Assembly: GCA_031422915.1 (NCBI GenBank) | Contig: JANPEK010000050.1 | Span: 1-8,850 of the forward strand | DNA: 8,850 nt | Direction: 5' to 3' | DNA from: JANMEX01 sp031422915 | GTDB lineage: Bacteria > Pseudomonadota > Alphaproteobacteria > Rhizobiales > Rhizobiaceae | Shown: piece after piece, positions 1-7,021 of the stretch | Layout of the letters: every line of letters begins with the position of its first letter | How positions within the stretch are numbered: the stretch's first letter is position 1 | Made by a program: the position numbers and the translations under genes | The notes under the pieces: generated by a model | Databases searched by the model: none | What the model was told of the DNA's origin: nothing | The model's input: only the letters and a program-made list of their open reading frames with translations

Positions 1-884
1 TCATACCCGAGTGTAGCCCGCTGCGCCTCGATGGAGCGATATACGGTCAGCAATTCCTCGGCACTGGAACAAAGCCGCATCAGCGGATTGGTCTTGAATC
101 CAAAGCCCTCAAACGCCTTCACGATCCCCATCTGGGTCGTCTCCGGCATGGCACTCACCTCGCCCCAGGCATAGGCAAAAAACCTGAGCGGCCGGCTCGC
201 CGTAACGGCCGAATCAAGTTGCCGCAGCGATCCTGCGGCCCCGTTGCGCGGATTGGCGATTTCCGCCTTGCCCTCGGCCCGGTGCCGCGCGTTCAGCGCC
301 GCGAAGTCCGCGTGCGTCATATAGATCTCGCCGCGCACCTCCAGCACATCCGGGAAATCGCCTGTCAGTCTTTGCGGAATGTCCTTGATGGTCTTGGCAT
401 TGACAGTGACATTTTCCCCCACGGCCCCGTCACCCCGCGTCGCTGCCGAGACAAGCCGCCCCTGCTCATAGCGAAGAGATAGCGAAAGTCCGTCGATCTT
501 GGGTTCGGCGGTGATGCCCAACGGCATCAACGGATCAATATTGAGAAACCGCCGCACCCTTGCAACAAAATCATGCGCATCCTGATCCGCAAACGCATTG
601 TCCAGCGACAGCATCGGCACCTTGTGCGCAATCTTGGCGAACTTTTCCGAGACAACAAACCCGACAGACTTGGTAGGCGAATCCGCACGAACCAGATGCG
701 GGAACTGCGCCTCGATATCCAGATTCCGCCGCCGCAACGCGTCATACTCGAAGTCAGGAATCTCCGGCGCGTCATTGCCATGATACGCCCGGTCATGCCG
801 CACGATTTCATTGGCAAGGTCCGCGAGTTCTTCTGCGGCTTGGGCGTCGGTCAGTTGGTCAACGGGACGTGTCTTGGGTGGCAT
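1..884 (-). CDS. ligA: NAD-dependent DNA ligase LigA, N-terminal part (3' end outside window)
   Basis: LigA seals nicks between Okazaki fragments and in repair, using NAD+ to adenylate an active-site lysine. The 294 complete codons visible here cover the Ia and adenylation domains. The Ia domain shows the NMN-binding pattern around residues 34-50 (AYHGNDAPEIPDFEYDAL), then SPT at 69-71 and the MLSLDNAF segment at 91-98. The adenylation motif is AEPKIDG, with K129 as the expected AMP-accepting lysine. Further conserved pieces are TRGDG, EVRGEIYM and ANPRNGAAGSLRQLD. The OB fold, zinc finger, HhH and BRCT domains of the family (usually about 700 residues in all) would lie beyond base 1. The ATG at 884-882 is chosen because it puts the Ia domain at the usual distance from the N terminus; an AAGAG lies 8 bases upstream. 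The gene is separated from recN by a large inverted repeat, so it may depend on read-through or on its own promoter. Family assignment is secure. Confidence 0.96.
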   Translation of the reverse strand, partial: MPPKTRPVDQLTDAQAAEELADLANEIVRHDRAYHGNDAPEIPDFEYDALRRRNLDIEAQFPHLVRADSPTKSVGFVVSEKFAKIAHKVPMLSLDNAFADQDAHDFVARVRRFLNIDPLMPLGITAEPKIDGLSLSLRYEQGRLVSAATRGDGAVGENVTVNAKTIKDIPQRLTGDFPDVLEVRGEIYMTHADFAALNARHRAEGKAEIANPRNGAAGSLRQLDSAVTASRPLRFFAYAWGEVSAMPETTQMGIVKAFEGFGFKTNPLMRLCSSAEELLTVYRSIEAQRATLGY

Positions 885-932
885 GCTGGGCGCTCTTGTG
901 GCGGGTTATCGGAAGCATAATCTCGACCCTTA

Positions 933-1078
933 GCGCTGCCCCTCATCCGACCCTATCGGGCCACCTTCTCCCCGCAAGTGGCGGGGAGAAGGGAATTGCT
1001 ACCCTTTGCGATTAGCGTCCTTCTCCTCGCCTCTTGCGGGGAGAAGGTGGCCCGATAGGGTCGGATGAGGGGCAGCGC
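933..1078. repeat. RIME-like inverted repeat between recN and ligA
   Basis: The left arm 933-992 and right arm 1019-1078 are reverse complements over 60 bases with 2 mismatches. The outer 46 bases (933-978 against 1033-1078) are perfect. A 26-base loop (993-1018) separates them. Each arm also contains its own hairpin built from CCTTCTCCCCGC and its complement, at about 963-992 and 1019-1048, so the unit can fold either as one long stem or as two smaller ones. The terminal sequence GCCCCTCATCCG and the CCACCTTCTCCCCGC core match what I recall of the Rhizobium-specific intergenic mosaic element (RIME). That naming is from memory, not from a search. It sits 55 bases after the recN stop and 48 bases before the ligA start and carries no gene; a short open frame across it is only the palindrome read through. 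Confidence 0.88.
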
Positions 1079-1133
1079 CAACGGTGCAAGAGGAGGCTCC
1101 ACTACTATCAATCTAACCCGAATCCACCGCCGC

Positions 1134-2810
1134 TCAAATCGAAAAAGAAGCATTCTCTTTCATCAGCCGCTCCGCCGCCGCGCGGGCCTCGCTGGTGATC
1201 TCCGCGCCGGACAGCATCCGCGCGATCTCTTCCAACCGTTCGCCGCGATCCATCACAGAAACACTGGTCGCCATCTTGCCGCCGCTCTCGGCTTTGGCGA
1301 TCAGGAAATGCGTGTCCGACCGCGCCGCCACCTGCGGCGCGTGGGTGACCGAAAGCACTTGCACCTTTTGCGCCAACCGTTTCAGCCGCTGGCCAATCGC
1401 ATCTGCCACCGCGCCGCCAACGCCGGTATCAATCTCGTCAAACACCAGCGTCGGCGCAGAGCCCCGGTCCGCCAGCGCCACCTTCAGCGCCAAGAGGAAA
1501 CGGGACAGTTCGCCGCCTGACGCCACCTTCATCATCGGCCCGGCGCGCGTGCCTGGATTGGTGCGCACATGATATTCAACCGTGTCATTGCCATCAGCGC
1601 TGCGCGCATCCGCCTCACTCTGCATGTCGACAATAAATGCTGCCCTCTCTAGCTTCAAAGCCGGAAGCTCAGCCATCACAGCCGCTTCCAGAGCCTTGGC
1701 CGCCAATGCGCGCCCAACCGTCAGCTTGGCCGCGAGCGCATCATACCCGTCGCGCGCTGCCACAGCTTCGCTCTGCATCCCGGCCAGCCTGTCAGCCCCG
1801 GCATCCAAATCAGTCAAATCTGCACTCATCTTTGCAGCCAGATCAGCCAACTTGTCCACCGGCACAGCAAACTTGCGCGATGCAGCCCGCAACGCGAACA
1901 GCCGCTCCTCAGTCCGCTCCAAGACTTTCGGATCAAAATCCGCCGCGCGCATCGCCGCTTCCACGGCAGATTGCGCCTCGCCAAGCTCATCCAAAGCCCG
2001 CCCAAGCGCATCGGCAATCGGCGTCACCAGTTCCGGCGCTTCCGCCTTTTTGCGCTCCAGCCGCCGGAACAGGCTGACAAGTTGCGGAACCGGTGATCCG
2101 GAACCGGAGAGAACATCGTTGGCCTCGTTAAGGTCGGCAGCCGTCTTTTCCGCCCGCATCATCCCCTGGCGCTTTTCCGAAAGCGCCGTCTCTTCGCCAG
2201 CCTCCGGCTTCAGTGCGGTGAGTTCAGCGGATGACGCTCGCAGATAATCTGCCTCGCGCGCCGCCGCCTCCACCTTTGCGCGGTGCCGGTTCAGCGCCGT
2301 TTCAGCCTGCCGCCAGAGGGACCAAGCGGTTCGCACCCCCGCAGCCTCGCCTTGCAGCCCGCCAAAGGCATCAAGCAAGTCCCGGTGTGCGTCAGGCGCA
2401 ATCATCGCCCGGTCGTCGTGCTGACCATGAATTTCCACCAGCGCCTTGCCAAGCTCCTTGAGCAAGGTCACACTAGCTGGCTGATCATTGACATAGACAC
2501 GGCTGCGCCCGTCTGCCGCCTGCACGCGGCGCAACACCAGCTCTCCACCGTCACCAAGATCATTGGAACGCAGCACTGCACGCGCCGGGTGGTCATCAGC
2601 AATGTCAAACACAGCGGTAATCTGGCCCTGCGTCGCACCATGACGCACAAGCCCCGCATCGCCTCTGGCACCAAGTGCAAGCGACAACGCATCAAGCAAG
2701 ATGGATTTGCCCGCGCCAGTCTCGCCCGTCAGCACCGAGAGCCCGCGCGAAAACTCCATGTCCAGTTTTTCGATGAGGACGATGTCTCGGATCGAAAGGT
2801 GGGAAAGCAT
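1134..2810 (-). CDS. recN: DNA repair protein RecN
   Basis: RecN is an SMC-like ATPase that acts early in recombinational repair of double-strand breaks. The product has 558 residues, the usual family length. The N-terminal ATPase half has the Walker A motif GETGAGKS at residues 29-36, preceded by the typical LSIRDIVLIEKLDMEF start. The middle third is Ala/Glu/Lys-rich and looks like the antiparallel coiled-coil arm. The C-terminal half has the ABC signature SGGELS at 431-436, Walker B with LVFDEID ending at 461, the D-loop region DTGVGG, and the H-loop SVTH at 487-490, so ATPase residues are complete. The ATG at 2810-2808 is preferred over an upstream frame extension (to 2861) because the family begins with MLxxLxIRDI. 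The gene starts 11 bases after bamD; the AGAAG that could serve as ribosome binding site lies immediately past the bamD stop, suggesting cotranscription and perhaps coupled translation. Confidence 0.97.
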   Translation of the reverse strand: MLSHLSIRDIVLIEKLDMEFSRGLSVLTGETGAGKSILLDALSLALGARGDAGLVRHGATQGQITAVFDIADDHPARAVLRSNDLGDGGELVLRRVQAADGRSRVYVNDQPASVTLLKELGKALVEIHGQHDDRAMIAPDAHRDLLDAFGGLQGEAAGVRTAWSLWRQAETALNRHRAKVEAAAREADYLRASSAELTALKPEAGEETALSEKRQGMMRAEKTAADLNEANDVLSGSGSPVPQLVSLFRRLERKKAEAPELVTPIADALGRALDELGEAQSAVEAAMRAADFDPKVLERTEERLFALRAASRKFAVPVDKLADLAAKMSADLTDLDAGADRLAGMQSEAVAARDGYDALAAKLTVGRALAAKALEAAVMAELPALKLERAAFIVDMQSEADARSADGNDTVEYHVRTNPGTRAGPMMKVASGGELSRFLLALKVALADRGSAPTLVFDEIDTGVGGAVADAIGQRLKRLAQKVQVLSVTHAPQVAARSDTHFLIAKAESGGKMATSVSVMDRGERLEEIARMLSGAEITSEARAAAERLMKENASFSI

Positions 2811-2821
2811 GTTTCTGCTTC

Positions 2822-3658
2822 TTAGGCGCCGACGATTTTCTTGGCGGCAGCGGATATCCACGAGCCCGAGTTTTCACTGGGGCGCAATCCTCCGCTCTGA
2901 AGCAAGGAATAGCTGTCCTTGTACCACTGGCTGTCAGGATAGTTTGTGCCCAGCACTGCCGCCGCCGTCTGCGCTTCGGATGCAAGGCCCAGTGCAAAAT
3001 AGGATTCCACCAGCCGCGCCAGTGCTTCTTCTGTGTGCCGGGTGTTTGAAAATTGCTCGACGACGAGCCGAAAGCGTTTGATGCCTGCCAGATACTCTTT
3101 ACGCTCAAGATAATAGCGCCCGACCTGCATTTCCTTGCCGGCAATCTGGTCGCGGGCAAAACGCATCTTCAGCTTTGCATCATCAAGATATTCGGACTCC
3201 GGATACCGGTCGACCAATTCCTGAAATGCAGCCAGTGTGCGTCGCGAATCCGCCTGATCCCGCGTAACGTCCGGAATCTGCCGCCAATAGCTGAGCCCGA
3301 TAATGTATTGCGCGTAAGCAGCATCTTTGTCGGTCGGATACAGCGTCACATAGCGCTTGGCCCCGGAAATCGCCTCCGGATAACGCCCCTGCCGATAGTT
3401 GGCGAATGCGCCAAGCACGATCGACCGGCGGGCATATTCCGAATACGGGTGCTGACGGTCAACGGCCGCAAATTTCTTCGCCGCCTCCTGCGCACGTCCG
3501 GAGTTCAGATTGGCCAAGCCTTGGTTGAACAGCTGATCGGCGGGCTCGACAGTGTTGACATAGGTCTCAAGGTCAATGTCGTCCTTGGCCGCGCATCCTG
3601 CTGCCAGCAATGCCGCTGCAAGTGCCATCATGCCAGTGTTGAATTGGGTTCGTGCCAT
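2822..3658 (-). CDS. bamD: Outer membrane assembly lipoprotein BamD (ComL family)
   Basis: BamD is the essential lipoprotein of the BAM complex, which inserts beta-barrel proteins into the outer membrane from its periplasmic face. The 278-residue product starts with a lipoprotein signal peptide: charged MARTQFNTG, hydrophobic MMALAAALL, and the lipobox LAAGC, with C22 as the acylated residue. The mature part is made of TPR-like helix pairs, for example the segments around GLANLNSGRAQEAAKKF, YRQGRYPEAISGAKRY and RYPESEYLDDAKL. The open frame extends upstream to 3760, but that extension would bury the signal peptide at residue 35 and beyond, so the ATG at 3658-3656 is chosen; the ribosome binding site there is weak. 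It lies downstream of lpxC after a long spacer and directly upstream of recN. Both neighbours on the lpxC side serve the outer membrane, which fits this order in other alphaproteobacteria. Confidence 0.95.
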   Translation of the reverse strand: MARTQFNTGMMALAAALLAAGCAAKDDIDLETYVNTVEPADQLFNQGLANLNSGRAQEAAKKFAAVDRQHPYSEYARRSIVLGAFANYRQGRYPEAISGAKRYVTLYPTDKDAAYAQYIIGLSYWRQIPDVTRDQADSRRTLAAFQELVDRYPESEYLDDAKLKMRFARDQIAGKEMQVGRYYLERKEYLAGIKRFRLVVEQFSNTRHTEEALARLVESYFALGLASEAQTAAAVLGTNYPDSQWYKDSYSLLQSGGLRPSENSGSWISAAAKKIVGA

Positions 3659-3688
3659 GCTGCTGTTCGCCCGTCTTGATCTCTGTCG

Positions 3689-3713
3689 CGTTTCCGCAAA
3701 ACACACGGAAACG
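3689..3713 (-). promoter_or_regulatory. Hairpin in the bamD leader (proximal)
   Basis: CGTTTCCG (3689-3696) and CGGAAACG (3706-3713) form a perfect 8-base-pair stem with a 9-base loop. It lies about 30 bases before the bamD start codon on the transcribed strand. It has no following T tract, so it does not look like an intrinsic terminator. The pairing is plain in the sequence; a regulatory role in translation or mRNA stability is inference. Confidence 0.5.
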
Positions 3714-3729
3714 GGGCAGTGGCTGCCCC
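3713..3729 (-). promoter_or_regulatory. Hairpin in the bamD leader (distal)
   Basis: GGGGCAG (3713-3719), loop TGG, and CTGCCCC (3723-3729) form a perfect 7-base-pair GC-rich stem. It abuts the proximal hairpin and shares base 3713 with it. If the promoter proposed at 3742-3770 is right, this stem would sit almost at the 5' end of the bamD mRNA, a position that often protects transcripts from decay. That role is inference. Confidence 0.5.
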
Positions 3730-3741
3730 GGATTTCCGACA

Positions 3742-3770
3742 CATAAACCACAAGCGCCATGTCGCAGCAA
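3742..3770 (-). promoter_or_regulatory. Candidate sigma-70 type promoter for bamD-recN
   Basis: On the minus strand, TTGCTG (3770-3765) and TTTATG (3747-3742) are separated by 17 bases. Each keeps most of the -35 and -10 consensus. Transcription would start near 3735, giving a leader of roughly 77 bases that contains both hairpins. A near-palindrome with 5-base arms, GCCAACATTGGC at 3817-3828, lies about 47 bases upstream of the -35 and could be a protein-binding site. Weak evidence: pattern match only. Confidence 0.3.
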
Positions 3771-3873
3771 TGTCGCCGCTGCGTTTATCAGAACATTTGT
3801 GGTTTTCGTGCGTTCGGCCAACATTGGCGCGTTTTTGTGGCAGAAACGATAATCAGACTGGTCGTTGCAGCGC

Positions 3874-4038
3874 TTAGAGCGTCGGGCGTTTAAATGGGAT
3901 CAACTTGGACGCCGGGTTTCCGTGTCCCGGCGAGGAGTGTGACGCGACGCGGTGCATGCACCGCGAGCGGCGCGCGACGAAGTCCGGGGCACGGAAAAAC
4001 AAGTCCAAGTGATTCCATTTGAACGACCGATGCTCTAA
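3874..4038. repeat. Large imperfect palindrome between lpxC and bamD, including the lpxC stop codon
   Basis: The outer arms 3874-3908 and 4005-4038 are reverse complements over about 34 bases, with four mismatches and one extra base; shared blocks include TTAGAGC, AAATGG and ACTTGG. The arms continue inward after a short unmatched stretch with TTTCCGTG and CCCGG on the left and their complements on the right (about 3917-3930 and 3984-3998). The exact middle is an 18-base perfect palindrome, CGCGGTGCATGCACCGCG (3948-3965), so the whole unit of about 165 bp is symmetrical around base 3956. Its right edge contains the lpxC stop codon (4037-4035). It contains no credible gene and no transposase. 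The arm sequence resembles short intergenic palindromes I have seen in Hyphomicrobiales genomes, but I cannot name the family. It differs in sequence from the repeat at 933-1078. Confidence 0.8.
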
Positions 4039-4988
4039 AGCACCCAAGGCGCAAACGCCGGAGCATTTACAGCCACAAACTCTGGCATCACGCCGCGCTT
4101 CTCGCGCTGAGCCGGTTCGACAATCTCGTAAGCCGAATGGTCCTGCAGCAAGGTCCGTAGCGCCAGTGCGTTCAACTTGTGACCGCCCTTGTACGAACGA
4201 TAGCAGCCGATGAACCGGGCACCGGCAAGAGCCAGATCGCCAATCGCGTCCATCGTCTTGTGGCGCACAAACTCGTCCTTGTAGCGAAGACCACCGTGGT
4301 TGATGACCCGTTCATCATCGCCGATAACAATGGAATTATCGAGTGAGGAACCAAGTGCCAAACCCGCCGCCCAAAGCCGCTCGACATCTTTCATGAACCC
4401 AAACGTCCGCGCTCGCGCGATATCGCGCCGGAAGCTGACAGCATCAATGTCGCCGACATACGCTTGGCGACCGATCGCAGGGTTGGCGAAATCAATCTCG
4501 ATCTCGAACCGCGTCCCCGAATAGGGATGAAACTCTGCCCACGATCCGCCAAGGTCAACGCGGATCGCCTTCTTAATGCGAATATAACGCCGTTTGACAT
4601 GCTGAACCTGCAACCCGACCTGATCAATCGCATCAACAAACTCTTGGGCGCTGCCATCAAGGATCGGCACTTCATCGCCGTCGATCAACACTGTCAGATT
4701 GTCGACACCAAGCGCGCTGAGAGCAGCCATGATGTGCTCGACGGTCCCGATACGAGTGGCCTCGCTGTCGCCAAGCACTGTGCAAAAGTCGGTCGAACCC
4801 ACTTCGGCCACGACAGCGCGCACTTCGCGACCGTCACGGTTTCTCATCGATTTCTGGAAAACAATGCCGGTATCAGCGTCGGCAGGGAGAAAAATTACGG
4901 AAACAGGAGAGCCATTGTGGACGCCAACACCAGACAGCGTAATGCGATCCTTGACCGTGGTTTGATACCCGTTCAAATCAACCCCCAT
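4035..4988 (-). CDS. lpxC: UDP-3-O-acyl-N-acetylglucosamine deacetylase LpxC
   Basis: LpxC is the zinc enzyme of the cytoplasm that removes the N-acetyl group from UDP-3-O-acyl-GlcNAc, the committed step of lipid A synthesis. The product has 317 residues, normal for the family. The SGVGVHNG block near residue 19 is the family's opening motif. The zinc ligands are visible as H85 in EHIMAA, H243 and D247 in RHKTMDAIGDL, and H270 in KGGHKLNALALR is the expected catalytic histidine. The block DGDEVPILDGSAQEF at about 103-117 is also typical. The frame extends to a TTG at 5000, but the ATG at 4988-4986 is preferred, with a GGGGCG 4 bases upstream. The stop codon falls inside the edge of a large palindrome, so the last residues (APWVL) may have been shaped by that element. 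A hydrophobic C terminus can be a protease signal in E. coli LpxC; whether this applies here is unknown. Confidence 0.97.
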   Translation of the reverse strand: MGVDLNGYQTTVKDRITLSGVGVHNGSPVSVIFLPADADTGIVFQKSMRNRDGREVRAVVAEVGSTDFCTVLGDSEATRIGTVEHIMAALSALGVDNLTVLIDGDEVPILDGSAQEFVDAIDQVGLQVQHVKRRYIRIKKAIRVDLGGSWAEFHPYSGTRFEIEIDFANPAIGRQAYVGDIDAVSFRRDIARARTFGFMKDVERLWAAGLALGSSLDNSIVIGDDERVINHGGLRYKDEFVRHKTMDAIGDLALAGARFIGCYRSYKGGHKLNALALRTLLQDHSAYEIVEPAQREKRGVMPEFVAVNAPAFAPWVL

Positions 4989-5077
4989 GTATCGCCCCAA
5001 GCACCCGGATGTGGCCGGTGGTTCCGGCCTGTTGTCTCTGCGTTGCTCTGGCCGTCCCTTGCCGTCTGCAAAACAGT

Positions 5078-5106
5078 TTTTCTTGTGTGATCCTCAAGAT
5101 AGTCAA
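5078..5106 (-). promoter_or_regulatory. Candidate promoter region for lpxC
   Basis: TTGACT at 5106-5101 on the minus strand is a good -35 hexamer. At 17 bases spacing the -10 position reads AGAAAA, which is poor, so only half of a promoter is convincing. It lies about 113 bases before the lpxC start, in the 277-base spacer between ftsZ and lpxC, downstream of a possible terminator. Apart from this half-site, the terminator-like hairpin and a short tandem repeat, I see nothing in that spacer. Confidence 0.25.
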
Positions 5107-5198
5107 TCGCATGGTGCAATGCCAAATCACGCTTTCTTACTCACTGTTACTGGCACCCCGCCCTTTGTAACAATTTCTGTGACCAAAATTGAAACGGC

Positions 5199-5231
5199 AA
5201 ACCCCCGCCAGCCGGACTTCGGCAGCGGGGG
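5199..5231 (-). terminator. Terminator-like hairpin downstream of ftsZ
   Basis: CCCCCGC (5202-5208) and GCGGGGG (5225-5231) form a perfect 7-base-pair stem. Inside it GCCG (5211-5214) pairs with CGGC (5220-5223) across a small bulge, giving an 11-pair stem in total. On the transcribed (minus) strand the stem is followed by TTT, then GCCG, then TTTC and AATTTTGG, so the T tract is broken. It begins 34 bases after the ftsZ stop codon. It may end or weaken transcription of the division operon before lpxC; the poor T tract suggests partial termination. Confidence 0.5.
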
Positions 5232-5240
5232 CGCAAACTC

Positions 5241-5262
5241 AATCATGGCCGAATCATGGCCG
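5241..5262. repeat. 11-bp tandem duplication just after ftsZ
   Basis: AATCATGGCCG occurs twice back to back (5241-5251 and 5252-5262), ending 3 bases before the ftsZ stop codon complement. The two copies are identical, which suggests a recent slippage event in non-coding DNA. The junction creates one GAATC, a GANTC site of the sort methylated by CcrM in alphaproteobacteria. No function is evident. Confidence 0.85.
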
Positions 5263-5265
5263 TTT

Positions 5266-6954
5266 TTAGCCCTGACGCCGCAAAAAAGCCGGAATTTCGA
5301 GCGGATCATCCTCGGTAGCCACAAGTGGCTGGGCAGTGACACGTCCCTGCTCGTCAAGCGGACTGCGCCGCGGCGCGTAGGCTGAAGCCTCTTGGCTCAG
5401 CGGGCGGCGCGGTTCTGCAGGACGCTGCATGACCGGTTCACGCGGCTGAACAACCTGTTGATGAGCATGCGAATCATCATCACGACGCGTCAGGCCCTGG
5501 GTGATTCGGCGCAAAAGTCCGAGCGCACCAGCCTGCTCAGCCGCTGGTTGGGCAAAAGCTTGCTGGGCAAATACTGGCTGCGCGCGATGTTCCATTTCCG
5601 CCTTTACCACTGGCGGAAAATCTTCAACACGCGGCATGCGAACCTCGGCTGCAAAAACCTGCGGCTGTGGTGCATGTTCTTGCACCGGCGCAACCGGCAG
5701 CGGCACGCGGACCGGCTCAGGCTGTGCAGCCGGACGGAAAAGCCCGCTGGCTGGACGGAATTCCGGATCAGCAGTTCGCGGGGCGGCAGCGACTTCAATC
5801 TCCGCCATGCGGATGACATCGGCAACGGGATCAGCAATTGCAATGTCCAGAGCAGCAGGCGCAGCAACAGCCGTTTCCACCGGACGCGCCGCTGGGCGCT
5901 GGATTTGCGCCGCAGGTGCCTGTATCTGGCGGACAACCGGCCGCGCGGTCTGGCGGAACTCTACTGGAGCTGAGCCAATCTCGTTCAGCATCTTGTCGAT
6001 ACCGGTGGCGACAACCGAAACGCGGATAATGCCGTCAAGGCTTTCGTCAAACGTCGCACCAAGAATGATGTTGGCTTCCTGATCCACTTCCTCGCGGATT
6101 CGCGTAGCCGCCTCGTCCACTTCAAACAGCGTCATGTCGCGGCCGCCGGTGATCGAAATCAGCAAACCCTTCGCACCCTTCATTGACGATTCATCGAGCA
6201 ACGGATTGGCAATCGCAGCTTCAGCCGCCGCCATCGCGCGGCCCTCGCCGGATGCCTCGCCCGTCCCCATCATCGCCTTGCCCATATCGCGCATCACGGA
6301 GCGCACATCGGCGAAGTCGAGGTTGATCAGGCCTTCCTTGACCATTAGATCGGTAATGCAGGCAACACCCGAATAGAGCACCTGATCAGCCATCGCGAAG
6401 GCATCGGCAAATGTGGTCTTGTCGTTGGCAATGCGGAACAGGTTCTGGTTCGGAATGACGATCAGCGTGTCAACATTCTTCTGCAGCTCTTCAATGCCGA
6501 GGTCCGCCGTCTTCATCCGGCGCTGGCCCTCGAAATGGAACGGCTTGGTGACGACACCAACCGTCAGGATGCCGCGCTCGCGGGCCGCACGGGCTACCAC
6601 TGGCGCAGCGCCGGTGCCCGTGCCACCGCCCATACCGGCGGTGACGAAGCACATGTGCGTCCCGTTGAGATGATCAAGGATCTCATCGATGCATTCCTCG
6701 GCAGCAGCGCGTCCGACTTCCGGCTGCGACCCGGCACCCAGGCCTTCCGTCACAGCGACGCCCAGCTGGACGATCCGCTCGCAGCGCGACATGGTCAGCG
6801 CCTGCGCGTCCGTGTTGGCCACGACAAAATCGACACCCTTCAGGCCGGCATTGATCATGTTGTTGACCGCATTGCCGCCGCCGCCGCCGACACCGAACAC
6901 GGTGATGCGGGGCTTCAGCTCGGTGATGTCCGGCTTCTGGAGATTGATCGTCAT
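5266..6954 (-). CDS. ftsZ: Cell division protein FtsZ
   Basis: FtsZ is the tubulin-like GTPase that polymerises at mid-cell into the ring on which the divisome is built. The product has 562 residues, long compared with about 380 in E. coli but normal for Hyphomicrobiales. The GTPase core (about 15-324) shows GVGGGGGNAVNNM at 21-33, NTDAQAL at 47-53, the tubulin signature GGGTGTG at 109-115, and the T7 catalytic loop with N211, D213 and D216. Residues about 325-546 are a linker rich in Pro, Ala, Gln and Arg, predicted unstructured, with one more ordered block at 476-494 (LLRRITQGLTRR). The conserved C-terminal peptide that binds FtsA and other partners is at 549-562 (DDPLEIPAFLRRQG). The ATG at 6954-6952 has an AAAGG upstream. 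FtsA precedes it by 67 bases with no terminator, so the two are probably cotranscribed. Confidence 0.98.
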   Translation of the reverse strand: MTINLQKPDITELKPRITVFGVGGGGGNAVNNMINAGLKGVDFVVANTDAQALTMSRCERIVQLGVAVTEGLGAGSQPEVGRAAAEECIDEILDHLNGTHMCFVTAGMGGGTGTGAAPVVARAARERGILTVGVVTKPFHFEGQRRMKTADLGIEELQKNVDTLIVIPNQNLFRIANDKTTFADAFAMADQVLYSGVACITDLMVKEGLINLDFADVRSVMRDMGKAMMGTGEASGEGRAMAAAEAAIANPLLDESSMKGAKGLLISITGGRDMTLFEVDEAATRIREEVDQEANIILGATFDESLDGIIRVSVVATGIDKMLNEIGSAPVEFRQTARPVVRQIQAPAAQIQRPAARPVETAVAAPAALDIAIADPVADVIRMAEIEVAAAPRTADPEFRPASGLFRPAAQPEPVRVPLPVAPVQEHAPQPQVFAAEVRMPRVEDFPPVVKAEMEHRAQPVFAQQAFAQPAAEQAGALGLLRRITQGLTRRDDDSHAHQQVVQPREPVMQRPAEPRRPLSQEASAYAPRRSPLDEQGRVTAQPLVATEDDPLEIPAFLRRQG

Positions 6955-7021
6955 GGTCTTGTGCCTTTCGCTTCTACACCGTTACGCCGCCGCCGGTGAA
7001 TTTGTGGGTTGCCCCGTTTCG

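Noticed and set aside
933..1078. CRISPR array or intrinsic terminator
   Set aside because: There are no repeat-spacer units, only one inverted repeat. The stems are not followed by a T tract on either strand.
953..1153. Open frame of 66 codons across the recN-ligA spacer
   Set aside because: It translates the two arms of the inverted repeat and has no family resemblance.
1065..2825. Several long open frames on the plus strand opposite recN
   Set aside because: They are read antisense to an intact, motif-bearing recN, have low-complexity Ala/Ser/Arg/Pro composition and no recognisable domain. They reflect GC-rich codon bias.
3874..4038. Insertion sequence or MITE with terminal inverted repeats
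   Set aside because: The symmetry runs through the whole unit rather than only the ends, there is no transposase, and no clear target-site duplication flanks it, so it is recorded only as a palindromic repeat.
5392..6082. Two plus-strand frames of 193 codons opposite the ftsZ linker
   Set aside because: They mirror the repetitive Pro/Ala/Gln linker codons, and ftsZ on the other strand is clearly the real gene.
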